Part shown: positions 1 through 8,120 of the stretch, piece after piece
How the letters are laid out: every line of letters starts with the position of its first letter
Position numbering within the stretch: position 1 is the stretch's first letter
NCBI RefSeq assembly: GCF_020037125.1
Contig: NZ_JAIQDG010000016.1
Span: 1 to 64,000 of the forward strand
Length of the DNA: 64,000 bases
Origin: Myxococcus sp. RHSTA-1-4
Lineage (GTDB): Bacteria; Myxococcota; Myxococcia; Myxococcales; Myxococcaceae
Direction of reading: 5' to 3'
Translations under genes and position numbers: made by a program
Notes under the pieces: generated by a model
What the model saw: only the letters and a program-made list of their open reading frames with translations
What the model was told of the DNA's origin: nothing
The model's database searches: none

Positions 1-63
1 GACGGCTCGCTTGCTCCTGACGGATGCCCATCAACCAGCCGGTTTATTCGCCCATCAGCAGAC

Positions 64-954
64 GTGCGCGTCAACACCTTGTACCGGTTTCCTCTACTCG
101 CGGTGCTCCTGGCGAGCGCTGCAGCCGCCCAGTCGCAACCTGGAGGCGAGCGCAAGCTCCGGCAGCGCACCGTCACCCTGCCTGCCGCGGAAGAGGACGC
201 AACCGTGCGTGTGGCGCGTGGGAAGCTCACCACCCTCACCTTCGATGCGGCGTTGGTGCCCAAGGGTGTCCAGATCGCAGGGCGGGAAACGCACTTCGAG
301 CGAGTGGACGAGGACGAGCGGCTCGTCTCTTTCAAACCCAAGGTGGACCTGGCGCCGGGCGAGCGGCTGCTTCTCGCCGTACGTTTCGCGGATGGCGCCG
401 CTCCGCTGGAGGCCACGTTCGCGCTCGTCGCCGCGGATGAGGAGGTGGACGCGTCGGTGGAGGTGGTGCGCCGCACGCGCCGCACGGAGGCCCTCGAGGT
501 GGAACTGCGGGAGCTGAAGGCGAAGTACGAGGCACTCCAGGACCGAAGTGGCGAGGGCGGCCCCGAGGGCATGGTGCTCTCCGGGTGGCTCACCAAGGAC
601 ATCAGTGCTCGACGCTTCGATGCGCGGGTGCCAGCGGACAACGCCAGCGGCCTCAAGGTGGAGGACGGCGTGGGCTACCGCACGGGCAAGTGGGCGCTGG
701 TGGTGGTGCGGCTGCGTTGCCTGCCAGCCGCACGCCGGTGGGCACTGGGTGAGGCGCGGCTGACGTCTGCGCGCGGCGCTCCCGTGAAGGTGCTCTCGGT
801 GCGCATGGACAGGCCGCAGCTCGCTCCCGGTGAGGAGGGCCTGCTGCTGGTGCGCACCGAGGCCCCCTGGTGGACGCTGGGTGAGGAACTGCGGCTGGAG
901 CTGAAGGACAAGGAGGGCAGCCGTCCGCTGCCCTTGAGCGGAGTGGTTTTCTGA
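64..954 (+). CDS. DUF2381 family secreted protein (TIGR02268-type), copy 1
   Basis: The 296-residue product starts with a signal peptide (basic MRVNTLYR, then a Leu/Ala core ending near AAAAQSQ), so it is probably exported. It resembles the DUF2381 / TIGR02268 family, a paralogous group largely restricted to Myxococcus relatives and of unknown function. A charged helical stretch near residues 135-160 could form a short coiled coil. The GTG start was chosen because it places the signal peptide at the N terminus; the ATG at 24 is in another frame. The Ser/Thr kinase gene begins 29 bases downstream on the same strand, so the two are probably co-transcribed. A second DUF2381/kinase pair lies at 55.8-58.6 kb. 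Family call fairly sure; role unknown. Confidence 0.8.
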   Translation: MRVNTLYRFPLLAVLLASAAAAQSQPGGERKLRQRTVTLPAAEEDATVRVARGKLTTLTFDAALVPKGVQIAGRETHFERVDEDERLVSFKPKVDLAPGERLLLAVRFADGAAPLEATFALVAADEEVDASVEVVRRTRRTEALEVELRELKAKYEALQDRSGEGGPEGMVLSGWLTKDISARRFDARVPADNASGLKVEDGVGYRTGKWALVVVRLRCLPAARRWALGEARLTSARGAPVKVLSVRMDRPQLAPGEEGLLLVRTEAPWWTLGEELRLELKDKEGSRPLPLSGVVF

Positions 955-983
955 GCGCCGGTCGCGGCGCGAGGACTCTGGCC

Positions 984-2759
984 ATGGCGACAACTCCCAT
1001 TCACCCCGACCAACTCGTCCCAGGCAGCCGCATCGGTCCATGGCGTGTGCTGGCGTCCTTGGGCGCCGGCGGATTCGGGCGCGCCTTCCAGGTGGAGCGG
1101 GATGAGCAACCTGGACGGACCTACACCCTGAAGGTGGCCTTGCGGCCCGCGAGCCCACACACCCCGGAAGAGGAGGACGTGGAGGGACGCATGGCGCGCG
1201 AGGTGGCCATCCACATGGCCTACGACACGGGGCTGAAAATCCACGCCGTCGACCACTGGCCCATCCTCAGCGGCTTTCTCTACTTCGTCACGGACTATGT
1301 CGAGGGAGAGACGTTCCACGAATGGTGCTGGCGCACGCAGCCCTCCGCGGCCCGCCTCCTCACCGTCTACACAGAAGTGGTCCGCCAGGTGGGGGCGCTG
1401 CACCAGCGCGGCGTGTGCCACCGGGATCTGAAGGCCGACAACATCCTCATCCGGAAGGCGGACGAGAGGCCGCTTGTGCTCGACTACGGCGTGGCGCGAC
1501 TGCCAGGTACGGCGACAGTGACGGTGGGGGTGCCGCCAACCTCGCCGTACCTGCTGCCGCCCGAGTGCGTCACCTTCCTGGGCCAGGAGACGTGGCGGCA
1601 GGGAGCTCGCTTCGACCCGGGTGTGCCCGGAGATCTCTACGCGTTGGGCATGCTGCTCTACGAGGCGCTCACGGACGGCTACGCCTTCCACCCGAAGCTG
1701 CCGTACGACCTGCTGATGGCGGCCATCGTGACGCGGGTTCCGGCCGCGCCGCACGTCCTCAATCCGAAGGTGCCCCGCGCGTTGAGCGACATCGCCATGC
1801 GGCTTCTGGCGAAGCGGCCCGAGGAGCGCTACCCGGACGTCAGCGCGTTGCTGCAGGCACTCTGGGAGGCGGCCAAGGAGCGGAAGCAGCCGGATTGGCA
1901 GGTGTCCTTGGCCTTGCCGCCCCCTGAGGACCAGTCCGCGCCGGCTGGAGGGGGCGGACACCGTGACGACGCAGATCCACCCCCGCGCGCTTCCGGTGAG
2001 GAAGCGCCAGCGGCCGTCGCGTCGGAGGCTGCCCCGGAGCCGGCGGGGGTGGATCCGCGCGCGCCAGTTCCTGAAAGGGCAGATAGTGGCCATGTCCCTG
2101 TTCGCCGACGGAGGCTCCGATGGCTGTGGGCGTTGCGTGCCCTCCTCGTGCTTTTTCTGGCCCTGTGGCTGGGGCTGAGCACACTTGCGCCTACACCGGA
2201 GAAAGGAAGCCCGCACGTGCCCACCGCTACGCCCAAAGCCCCTCTTGCTGATGCCCCGCGCTCGGGGCCTGCCACGTTCCTGGCTGCTGCGCTCTGTGCT
2301 GTTGCCGGCGTGGCCTGCTCCGCGGCCCAGGTGCGGCCCGAGCCTGCGGAGTGCCCAGAAGAGGCCCGGGAGGCCATGTTCCGCGTCCTGGGCGTAGACA
2401 CCACGAAGGGCCTCAAGGCCGTCGTCGACATCAACCAGCCCGGGGACCAGAGCCAGCTCGGCACGTACGGCAACGGGAAGGTGGTGGGCCGCATTGCCGG
2501 CTACTCCTGGGCGGACCCGGCATTACCCGACGGAACCCTGCTGTACGGTCAGCTCTGGACGGGGCTCGTCGACGAATACGGCCGTCCGGCCGCGATGGCC
2601 CGGTACTCCGAGGCGAAGCTGCCGGATGGACGCACCTTCCCGGTATGCATCGTGCTCGGCAACCCCGACGGCCGCGTGCGGACGCAGCCAGGCTCCAACG
2701 CGGATGCCTCCGTGCTACCACGGGAACTCCCGGTGAGTGCCGTGGAGCGGTGGCCGTAG
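984..2759 (+). CDS. Membrane Ser/Thr protein kinase with C-terminal exported domain, copy 1
   Basis: Hanks-type kinase of 591 residues. Visible are a glycine-rich loop (LGAGGFGRAF, about residues 26-35), the lysine of YTLKVA (about 50) and the catalytic loop HRDLKADN (about 145). The magnesium-binding DFG is DYG here (LDYGVARL). A Pro/Ala-rich linker leads to a membrane segment near residues 378-397. About 45 residues later comes a second hydrophobic stretch ending VACSAA, which looks like a lipobox, and then a roughly 130-residue domain shared with the kinase at 55.8 kb. This looks like a kinase fused to what was once a separate lipoprotein. The ATG has GAGGA upstream. Likely substrate and signal unknown. 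Confidence 0.85.
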   Translation: MATTPIHPDQLVPGSRIGPWRVLASLGAGGFGRAFQVERDEQPGRTYTLKVALRPASPHTPEEEDVEGRMAREVAIHMAYDTGLKIHAVDHWPILSGFLYFVTDYVEGETFHEWCWRTQPSAARLLTVYTEVVRQVGALHQRGVCHRDLKADNILIRKADERPLVLDYGVARLPGTATVTVGVPPTSPYLLPPECVTFLGQETWRQGARFDPGVPGDLYALGMLLYEALTDGYAFHPKLPYDLLMAAIVTRVPAAPHVLNPKVPRALSDIAMRLLAKRPEERYPDVSALLQALWEAAKERKQPDWQVSLALPPPEDQSAPAGGGGHRDDADPPPRASGEEAPAAVASEAAPEPAGVDPRAPVPERADSGHVPVRRRRLRWLWALRALLVLFLALWLGLSTLAPTPEKGSPHVPTATPKAPLADAPRSGPATFLAAALCAVAGVACSAAQVRPEPAECPEEAREAMFRVLGVDTTKGLKAVVDINQPGDQSQLGTYGNGKVVGRIAGYSWADPALPDGTLLYGQLWTGLVDEYGRPAAMARYSEAKLPDGRTFPVCIVLGNPDGRVRTQPGSNADASVLPRELPVSAVERWP

Positions 2760-2766
2760 AAGCGGG

Positions 2767-2796
2767 GCGCTGAGGGCCACTTGCGGCCCCCAGCGC
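2767..2796. terminator. Hairpin between convergent genes
   Basis: Twelve-base arms with one mismatch surround a 6-base loop (GCGCTGAGGGCC / GGCCCCCAGCGC). It sits between the kinase stop and the stop of the convergent HNH gene, so it could act as a bidirectional terminator. There is no T-tract. Confidence 0.5.
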
Positions 2797-2808
2797 TTGT
2801 GGAGCCTA

Positions 2809-3216
2809 TTATCCACGCCTCGTCAGGCTGGCGATGACGGCGATCCCCAGCGGCGCGGCCACGGCGGTCAGCGCCACCCCGCCCAGGACTGCGAAGAAGG
2901 TGTTCCAGCCATCCTCGCTCTTCTCTTCCTGGGCACGCGAACGCGGCGGGCCCGACTTTCCGTACTCAGCCCGCATCGCGCGCGCGGAGCGGTCCTGCTT
3001 CTGGCGGTTCACCCTGACGCAGATGGGGCGGAGGTTGTTGAAGTGGTTGGTGCCACCCCGCGCCAATGGACGCGAGTGGTCCACCTCCCAGCCTCCAGGC
3101 ACGTCGAGCTTGCCGTAGTTCCGGAAGCTCAGGTTCTTGTGGGTGATGTGGCACCGGCCATTGGTGCTGTCGAAGACACGGCGCAGTTCTTCGTCGGTGT
3201 ACGTCTTGTAAGACAT
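2809..3216 (-). CDS. HNH-motif protein with C-terminal membrane segment
   Basis: About 135 residues from the ATG at 3216; a TTG four codons earlier is an alternative start. The N-terminal half carries an HNH-like zinc/nuclease signature: a Cys-His pair in CHITHKN, the VDHSRPLARGG core and FNNLRPIC, resembling HNH endonucleases. The last 30 residues are hydrophobic (FFAVLGGVALTAVAAPLG), suggesting a tail anchor, which is unusual for an HNH nuclease. It lies in a block of small minus-strand accessory genes. Nuclease activity is inferred from the motif only; the substrate is unknown. Confidence 0.6.
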   Translation of the reverse strand: MSYKTYTDEELRRVFDSTNGRCHITHKNLSFRNYGKLDVPGGWEVDHSRPLARGGTNHFNNLRPICVRVNRQKQDRSARAMRAEYGKSGPPRSRAQEEKSEDGWNTFFAVLGGVALTAVAAPLGIAVIASLTRRG

Positions 3217-3287
3217 CGTGGAACTCAATGGGCATGGGGCGTCCCCTGCGGGCAGACGAACGCCAAGTTGATGGACTAGGGGTTGGC

Positions 3288-3539
3288 CTATACGAACTTG
3301 TCGACGAGCTGGAGCGCCACGCGGCAGCTCGGGCAGGTGGGCAGCACGTTGGTGTCCACCGCGTGCCCCAGCAGCGCTCCGCCGACGCCGAACAGAATCG
3401 GAAGGAGTGGATTCTTTTTCGCCACCGTCGCGCCGAGCATGATGCCCGCTGCGGCGAGGCCGAGCTTACCGCCCAGTCGAGCGCCGAGATGGTCCGTGGT
3501 CTGCGTGTGATTGCACGTGGTGCAGATGGCCTTTGCCAT
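3288..3539 (-). CDS. Small zinc-ribbon membrane protein
   Basis: An 83-residue product starting at the ATG at 3539, which has GGAG five to eight bases upstream; a longer reading upstream lacks a ribosome site. Two CxxC pairs (CTTC near residue 6 and CPSC near residue 69) flank a hydrophobic Gly/Ala-rich core (about residues 20-60). This suggests two membrane helices between halves of a zinc ribbon. The family is not recognised. It sits between the HNH gene and a small basic protein gene on the same strand. Confidence 0.55.
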   Translation of the reverse strand: MAKAICTTCNHTQTTDHLGARLGGKLGLAAAGIMLGATVAKKNPLLPILFGVGGALLGHAVDTNVLPTCPSCRVALQLVDKFV

Positions 3540-3626
3540 GATGTTTCTCCGCTGCAAATGCAGCAAAGCTGAAGTTGTTGTCGGGATGCTTCCAGCCGCG
3601 AATTGCGGCGGAGGCGGTACGGCAGG

Positions 3627-3660
3627 GCCCGCCCTCCGTGTCAGCGCACGGAGGGCGGGC
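3627..3660 (-). terminator. Strong GC hairpin
   Basis: Perfect 14-bp arms (GCCCGCCCTCCGTG and its complement) around a 6-base loop. It lies just past the stop of the minus-strand gene at 3695-3976 and before the zinc-ribbon gene, so it probably ends that transcript. No T-run follows. Confidence 0.6.
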
Positions 3661-3694
3661 GGACATCAATGCGCTGGCGCGCTACTCGATGTCG

Positions 3695-3976
3695 CTAGGG
3701 ATCCACCCACATCGGGAACGGCCGGCGGCGCGCGCGGATGACCTTCCCCGTCCGCTCGTCGACCTTCGACCAGCGGAAGATGAGCACCTTGCCCGGCGGG
3801 CCGGGAGGGTACTTCTTAGGCGTCTGCTGGGCCCGGTGCTCGCTGAGTTCACGCGGAGCTTCCAGCTTGCCGATTTCGGGGAAGGACAGCTGCTCGGAGC
3901 GGCTGTCGCGACGGCGGGCGGACTTCTTCTTAGCCGGGTCGCCCGGCTGCTTCTTCTTGTCGTTGTTTGTGGCCAT
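3695..3976 (-). CDS. Small basic hypothetical protein
   Basis: Ninety-three residues, Lys/Arg-rich (MATNNDKKKQPG at the start, several KKK and RRR clusters, ending PFPMWVDP). The ATG at 3976 was chosen because a near-perfect ribosome site AAGGAGGTGG precedes it, although the frame stays open further upstream. No family recognised. Its charge could fit nucleic-acid binding, but nothing in the sequence proves it. It is followed by a strong hairpin. Confidence 0.5.
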   Translation of the reverse strand: MATNNDKKKQPGDPAKKKSARRRDSRSEQLSFPEIGKLEAPRELSEHRAQQTPKKYPPGPPGKVLIFRWSKVDERTGKVIRARRRPFPMWVDP

Positions 3977-4252
3977 GTGGGCCACCTCCTTCGAGTAGGA
4001 GGCGACACCCAACCCGCCATGGCATTGACGAACGCCTTCCGGAGTAATATCCGTAAGGGGCCTAGTGCTCGTCTCTTCCGCCACGGAAGACCGGGTTCGC
4101 CGTACTTCACTTCGGGGCCTTTTCGGTGCACGCACACCGGATTGGCCTCGAAATTTTTCATGCTGCGACTTCGTTCTACTGACTGCTGTGCTGCTGGACT
4201 GCGGTTTGTGGTTCGTCGTGTTGCACCTCCTGGTTCAAGGGAAGATTGCCGC

Positions 4253-4921
4253 TCATGGGTTGAGCAGCTGCGTCCTCCGAGTTTGGAAGCTCTCAAGGCG
4301 GTAAGCGGCCGTCTCGCCGGACACCTTGAAGTGGTTGGAGATGAAGAAGGCGTCCAGCGGCATGGGGTAGATCAGCTTCTCGAGGCTGTCCAAACCCGCC
4401 GCCGGGACGAGGAGGGCCGCAGCGAAAGCGTTCGCCTGCCACTCCGTGTCCATGAACTTCTTGTGCGGTAGGGCCTCGCCGCGGCGCAGGGCCGCCATCT
4501 GGTGGGTGAGGGTGCCCGTGCGCATCAGTTCGTTCGGGTGCAGCACGCCATGCCCCACTTCGTGCCCGAATGAGAACCGGGCGCGGCGATTGTCGCGCTC
4601 CAGTTCCTCGTAGGTGTCCGGAGAGAGGGCGACGACGATGCGGTTGCGCGGCCTGTCGTACCGCGTCCAGCCTTCGACGCCGGGCGGCAGCGACTCCACC
4701 GCCGGCTCAAGCTGGACCGGACCGCTCGCCGTGTTCACGATGTAGCGGTCCAGCCACTCGAAGAGCTTCAGCCCGGGCAGGGCCTCATGCACGGGCACAT
4801 CCGGGGCGATGAGGCGCCGAATGCTCGCGGCCGAGCTCTCGATCGACTGGTAGCTCTGACCACGGTCGGCACAGATACCGCCTGGCGCCTTGCCGCTCAG
4901 CGCCTTCGCCCCGAAATCCAT
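4253..4921 (-). CDS. ImmA/IrrE family metallopeptidase
   Basis: The 222-residue product carries the zinc-peptidase signature HEVGH in FSFGHEVGHGVLH, and a later acidic residue in WQANAFAAALLVP could be the third ligand. This is the layout of ImmA/IrrE (DUF955) proteases, which in ICEBs1 and in Deinococcus cleave a partner repressor. Its ATG overlaps the stop of the upstream XRE gene (ATGA), a sign of translational coupling. The obvious inference is that it cleaves or inactivates that XRE protein under some stress. The trigger is unknown. Confidence 0.8.
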   Translation of the reverse strand: MDFGAKALSGKAPGGICADRGQSYQSIESSAASIRRLIAPDVPVHEALPGLKLFEWLDRYIVNTASGPVQLEPAVESLPPGVEGWTRYDRPRNRIVVALSPDTYEELERDNRRARFSFGHEVGHGVLHPNELMRTGTLTHQMAALRRGEALPHKKFMDTEWQANAFAAALLVPAAGLDSLEKLIYPMPLDAFFISNHFKVSGETAAYRLESFQTRRTQLLNP

Positions 4922-5319
4922 CAGTCCGCTTCCTCCACGCTGTTCACGGCCATGTACTCTCCCGTTCGACGACGGCTGACGATGGCCTGGATCTGCTGCA
5001 GCTGGTTTTCCGAGAGGGAGGACCAGCCCCGCATGAGTGCTGCGGCCACATCGTTGTGCTGCTGGGTGACGCCCACGTTGAGTTCGTAGGACCCCCGCCA
5101 CTGGGCGGCAGCGTGCAGCAGCTGCTCAATGCCGTGCGACGGGATGTTGAGGAAGTGGGCCACCTTCATGATCTTCTCGGTCACGTACGGAGGGCGCACC
5201 CCACGCTCCACGTCGGAAACGTAGGTGATGGACACGCTCAGGTAGCGGGCGATGTCCCCCATGGACTTGCCCGCTCGCCCTCTCCACTCCTTGAGCAAAT
5301 CGCCGAACCCTGCACCCAT
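4921..5319 (-). CDS. XRE-family transcriptional regulator
   Basis: About 132 residues from the ATG at 5319, which follows AAAGGAG by seven bases; an upstream in-frame ATG at 5343 has no such site. The N-terminal helix-turn-helix is clear (FGDLLKEWRGRAGKSMGDIA, then SITYVSDVERGVRPP). The C-terminal half is helical and of no recognised family. It forms a two-gene operon with the overlapping ImmA-like protease. A perfect palindrome 28 bases upstream is a likely autoregulatory operator. Confidence 0.8.
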   Translation of the reverse strand: MGAGFGDLLKEWRGRAGKSMGDIARYLSVSITYVSDVERGVRPPYVTEKIMKVAHFLNIPSHGIEQLLHAAAQWRGSYELNVGVTQQHNDVAAALMRGWSSLSENQLQQIQAIVSRRRTGEYMAVNSVEEAD

Positions 5320-5346
5320 GGTCGGCTCCTTTCGGTTATTCATCCT

Positions 5347-5364
5347 ATCAGCTGGCTAGCTGAT
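5347..5364. promoter_or_regulatory. Palindromic operator candidate for the XRE repressor
   Basis: ATCAGCT-GGCT-AGCTGAT is a perfect 7-bp inverted repeat with a 4-bp centre, 28 bases upstream of the XRE start. This is the usual size and place for an XRE dimer site that would block its own promoter. Confidence 0.55.
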
Positions 5365-5652
5365 GTGTCAACGACAAAAACGCCTCGGTGGGAATTTATC
5401 CCGGTTGATTGAGTACCACGGGCGTATATCAAAATCAACTGCGACGCCCTGGCCCTAGGTGCGATGCCCCCAGGTGGCAGCCAGCCGTACCCACCCTAAC
5501 CACCCGTTCGCGGTGCGCAAGCCGGCTGCGGGAATAAAACTCAAAGTGCCGTAATCACTAGCCTCTTCCACCTGGAACCTGTCCCTTTTTTCCGCCACCC
5601 CTCCAGCCCTGTACCCTCCTTCTTCAGGCGCTCTTCGCGCCTGGAGGTCACC

Positions 5653-5885
5653 ATGTCGTCCTTGGACAAGTTGCTGTCGGTGCCGTGCCCCCCCACTGCG
5701 GCAAGCCCATGCGGGGCTGGCAGCGCGTTGGCTACAGCGGCCCGTGCATCAAATGCGTCGCGTGGGGGAGCGACCAGATGAAAAACGCCCCCCTTCCGGA
5801 CGCGCCGCTGGATGAGCCTCGGGAGTTGCCTATGCTGGACCCGGACGCCCCACGCGACTTCTCGGGAAACCGGCGGCGCTGGTAG
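5653..5885 (+). pseudogene. Small zinc-finger ORF interrupted at a C7 run
   Basis: The ATG at 5653 has GGAGG upstream and encodes MSSLDKLLSVPC. It then meets a run of seven C (5688-5694), after which the coding potential continues in another frame as PHCGKPM, then GPCIKC, ending at 5885. Joined across the run the protein would have CPxHC/CIKC zinc-ribbon pairs and be about 77 residues. With the run as read, the first frame stops early at about 5781. Either a real frameshift, slippage at the run, or a sequencing error. Confidence 0.45.
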
Positions 5886-5888
5886 CCC

Positions 5889-6640
5889 TCAGGGGCCCCC
5901 GTCCATCGTGCGCCGGAGAAGTCGGCCGATGCCCTCCAGTAACCGGTAGTAGAGGTACGTGGGAACCGGGCCGAATGCCTTGAAGGTGGCGGCGATGCGC
6001 TCCGTCTGCTCGCGGGGCCCGTGCACCAACTGCGCGAGGAATCCGTAGGCCAGGTAGACGAGCTGCACCATTCGCTTCAGCCCCGTCCACGTCAGCGCCC
6101 GGACGTCCTCCAAGTCGAAGCCCTGCTTCGTGAAGCGGTGCGCCTCCTCCACGCCCCACCGCTCGAGGTAGACGTCCACGATGCGGGCGGCGTCCTCCGC
6201 GGTGCGGATGTCCTCGCTGGTGAGCAGGGCCATGGGCTCCTGGCCCAGCTTGTCGCTGCTGGCGAACACCACGGAGTAGCGCGTCGTCCCCGGCCGAGAG
6301 GTGGCGTTGCCGCTGGCCTTGTAGTGCTGCAGGTGGACGTCGGACACCCAGCCCACGTTCACGAGGATGGAGGACGAGCGGCCCTGTACTCGCGTGCGGT
6401 GGCGGTGGGGGCGCGGGCAGTTCTGCATCAGCGAAGCCGGGTTCATGTTGCCCAAGGGCGTGAAGAGCGTCCGCTTGCCGCCGAGACGGAGGCGGACGAC
6501 GAATCGCAGGCCCATCTCTTCGAAGCGGTCGAAGAAGTTGTGGGAGTCGAAGCCCGAGTCGAAAACCCAGAAGGCGTCCTTGGGGACGTGCGGCGCCATG
6601 GAGGCGATGGCCGCCAGGCTGAAGGTGTTGTGGCTCGTGT
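5889..6640 (-). pseudogene. IS4-family transposase, C-terminal part (split by another IS)
   Basis: Contains the second catalytic Asp (FDSGFDSHN) and a textbook IS4 YREK signature in YLERWGVEEAHRFTK (Y-2-R-3-E-6-K). The frame is open up to the left end of the inserted element at about 6646, and its continuation is the N-terminal part at 8121-8601. Removing the insertion and one copy of the 6-bp flank restores the frame (SPEYTSHNTF). The outer element's own ends could not be fixed; a weak GGTAG-type match exists near 5881 and 8643. Confidence 0.8.
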
Positions 6641-6646
6641 ACTCAG
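6641..6646. repeat. Target-site duplication, left copy (ACTCAG)
   Basis: ACTCAG directly abuts the left end of the inserted element and recurs at its right end (8115-8120). It is the likely target duplication. Confidence 0.65.
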
Positions 6647-8114
6647 CTCAAGTTTCGCAGGTTCTGCGGCCATCAGGCCGCTGCCTGCGCTGTGATGAAG
6701 AGGGCGGAGAGGAGGTTTTCGCGAGCCTGAGAAGGGAGTGCGGCTTGCGAAAACCCCTCCTGGAGGCTGGCCTGCTTCAGAGTGGCGAGCATGTCCGCGA
6801 AGGAAGGGCTCACCTTGTGGCGGTTCCAGGGGCGCCAGGCGGGCAGAAAGAGGGCGTGGCCTTCGCGGGCAAACCACACCACCACCAGGCTGTAGAGAAG
6901 CATGGCCATGGGGGCGGTGCGCAGGACGGCCTTGCGACTCCAGCCCTGGGGCTCTTCGAAGCCCAGGTGCTGCTTGGCTCCCAAGAAGGCCTCTTCGATG
7001 GACCAGCGGCCGGAGTATCCGGTGAGCACCTGCTCTGCCGAGGTGGTCGCGACCGTGCAGAAGAAGGCCTGAGGCCGGCGGCCTCCGGTCAGTGGCTCGA
7101 CGACGACGATTTTCAACAGGCGTCCGGGCACGTTGTACCAGCAGGCCGTCGCCTCGATGAGGCGCACCCGGTCTCTGCGGCCGTAAAGGTGGAGCGTCAA
7201 GCGCCGTCCTCGCTGCTGGAGCATCTGCTCGGGCGAGGGCCGGCGCGGACCGTGGATGCGCGGCCTGCCGTTTTTGCCCATCGCTCGCGGCGGCAGGGGT
7301 TCACACAGGGTGGCTTTCAGGTGCAGGCGCGCCGTCATGTCGCAGTTGGCGGGCAGGGCCTTGAGGACTTGCTGGCAGCCATAGGTGGAGTCGGCGTGCA
7401 CGTGGAAGTGCACTCCGGGGTGAGCCTGGCAGAGGGTCGCCAGCAGTTGGGCGGCCAACTCGGTTCGCGTGCGGTAGGCGACGCGCCAGCGCGCGGCGGC
7501 CTTCCGGTTGAGGTAGAGGCGGAAGAGGACGGGCAGGCTGAAGACTCGGTTCGGGCACAGGGGCACGCGGAGGCGGACGGCCAGCACCACCCAAGCGTGG
7601 CCCCAATTGGTCACCTTCATGCGCCGGCTGCTGATGAGCGGGTCATGGTGCATGCCCGCGCCGTACACCTTGCGGCCTCGCTTCCTGGCCAACGTGTCAT
7701 CCAGCGAGAGGGCCACCCCGCCGGGGGCCAGCAGCGGCCGCAGGAGCCCGAAGAGTGCCAGGCCCACGCCGTCCAGGCTCCACGCCGCCGACGCAAACAC
7801 CCGGTGGTAGGCCGAGTGATGCTTCAGCCCGACAGCACCCGCCGCGACGATGATTCCGGTGATGGTGCGCCGGCCGGCGTACAGCCAGCCCGTCACCACC
7901 GTGACCAACGAGGCGAGCGTGGGGGCTGTCATGCTCGCCCCCATCTGCTGGACCAGCACCACGAAGCTGCTTACCAAAGGCATGGGGGCGGGCCTCCGTT
8001 TTGACCGCGAGAGCTGATGCGCCACACCAGCCGCTAGCAGCCACGCGAAGGTCCCGCTTCCCTCCTCAAGGGCTCGTCACCTCGCCCCCCCCCTCTGAAA
8101 TCTGCGAAACTTGA
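6647..8114 (-). mobile_element. Intact insertion sequence, IS701-like, inside the IS4-like transposase
   Basis: A 1468-bp element bounded by inverted ends sharing TCAAGTTTCGCAG (left CTCAAGTTTCGCAGG, right complement TCAAGTTTCGCAGA). It is flanked by the 6-bp repeat ACTCAG and carries one transposase gene on the minus strand. The outer transposase reading frame resumes exactly when the element and one repeat copy are removed. This gives an internal check on the boundaries to within about one base. Confidence 0.8.
6673..7983 (-). CDS. Transposase of the inserted element, IS701-like
   Basis: About 436 residues from the ATG at 7983, which has GGAGG upstream; a start 14 codons earlier is possible. 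The N-terminal helical region precedes SLDDTLARKRG with the first acidic residues and GAGMHHDPL. HADSTYGCQQ holds a further Asp. The C-terminal catalytic Glu sits in YSGRWSIEEAFLGAK, again with YREK spacing. This pattern fits IS701-type DDE transposases. The gene is full length and looks functional. Confidence 0.85.
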   Translation of the reverse strand: MPLVSSFVVLVQQMGASMTAPTLASLVTVVTGWLYAGRRTITGIIVAAGAVGLKHHSAYHRVFASAAWSLDGVGLALFGLLRPLLAPGGVALSLDDTLARKRGRKVYGAGMHHDPLISSRRMKVTNWGHAWVVLAVRLRVPLCPNRVFSLPVLFRLYLNRKAAARWRVAYRTRTELAAQLLATLCQAHPGVHFHVHADSTYGCQQVLKALPANCDMTARLHLKATLCEPLPPRAMGKNGRPRIHGPRRPSPEQMLQQRGRRLTLHLYGRRDRVRLIEATACWYNVPGRLLKIVVVEPLTGGRRPQAFFCTVATTSAEQVLTGYSGRWSIEEAFLGAKQHLGFEEPQGWSRKAVLRTAPMAMLLYSLVVVWFAREGHALFLPAWRPWNRHKVSPSFADMLATLKQASLQEGFSQAALPSQARENLLSALFITAQAAA

Positions 8115-8120
8115 ACTCAG
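8115..8120. repeat. Target-site duplication, right copy (ACTCAG)
   Basis: Second copy of the 6-bp sequence flanking the inserted element. Confidence 0.65.

Noticed and set aside
94-1158. 354-codon open frame antisense to the DUF2381 gene, and similar long antisense frames elsewhere (e.g. 9982-11430, 19033-20901)
   Set aside because: High GC with G/C-rich third positions keeps the antisense frame open. Products are Arg/His/Ala-rich without domains.
2806-2814. TTATCCACG, one base off a DnaA box
   Set aside because: Isolated, between two convergent genes, with no other box nearby.
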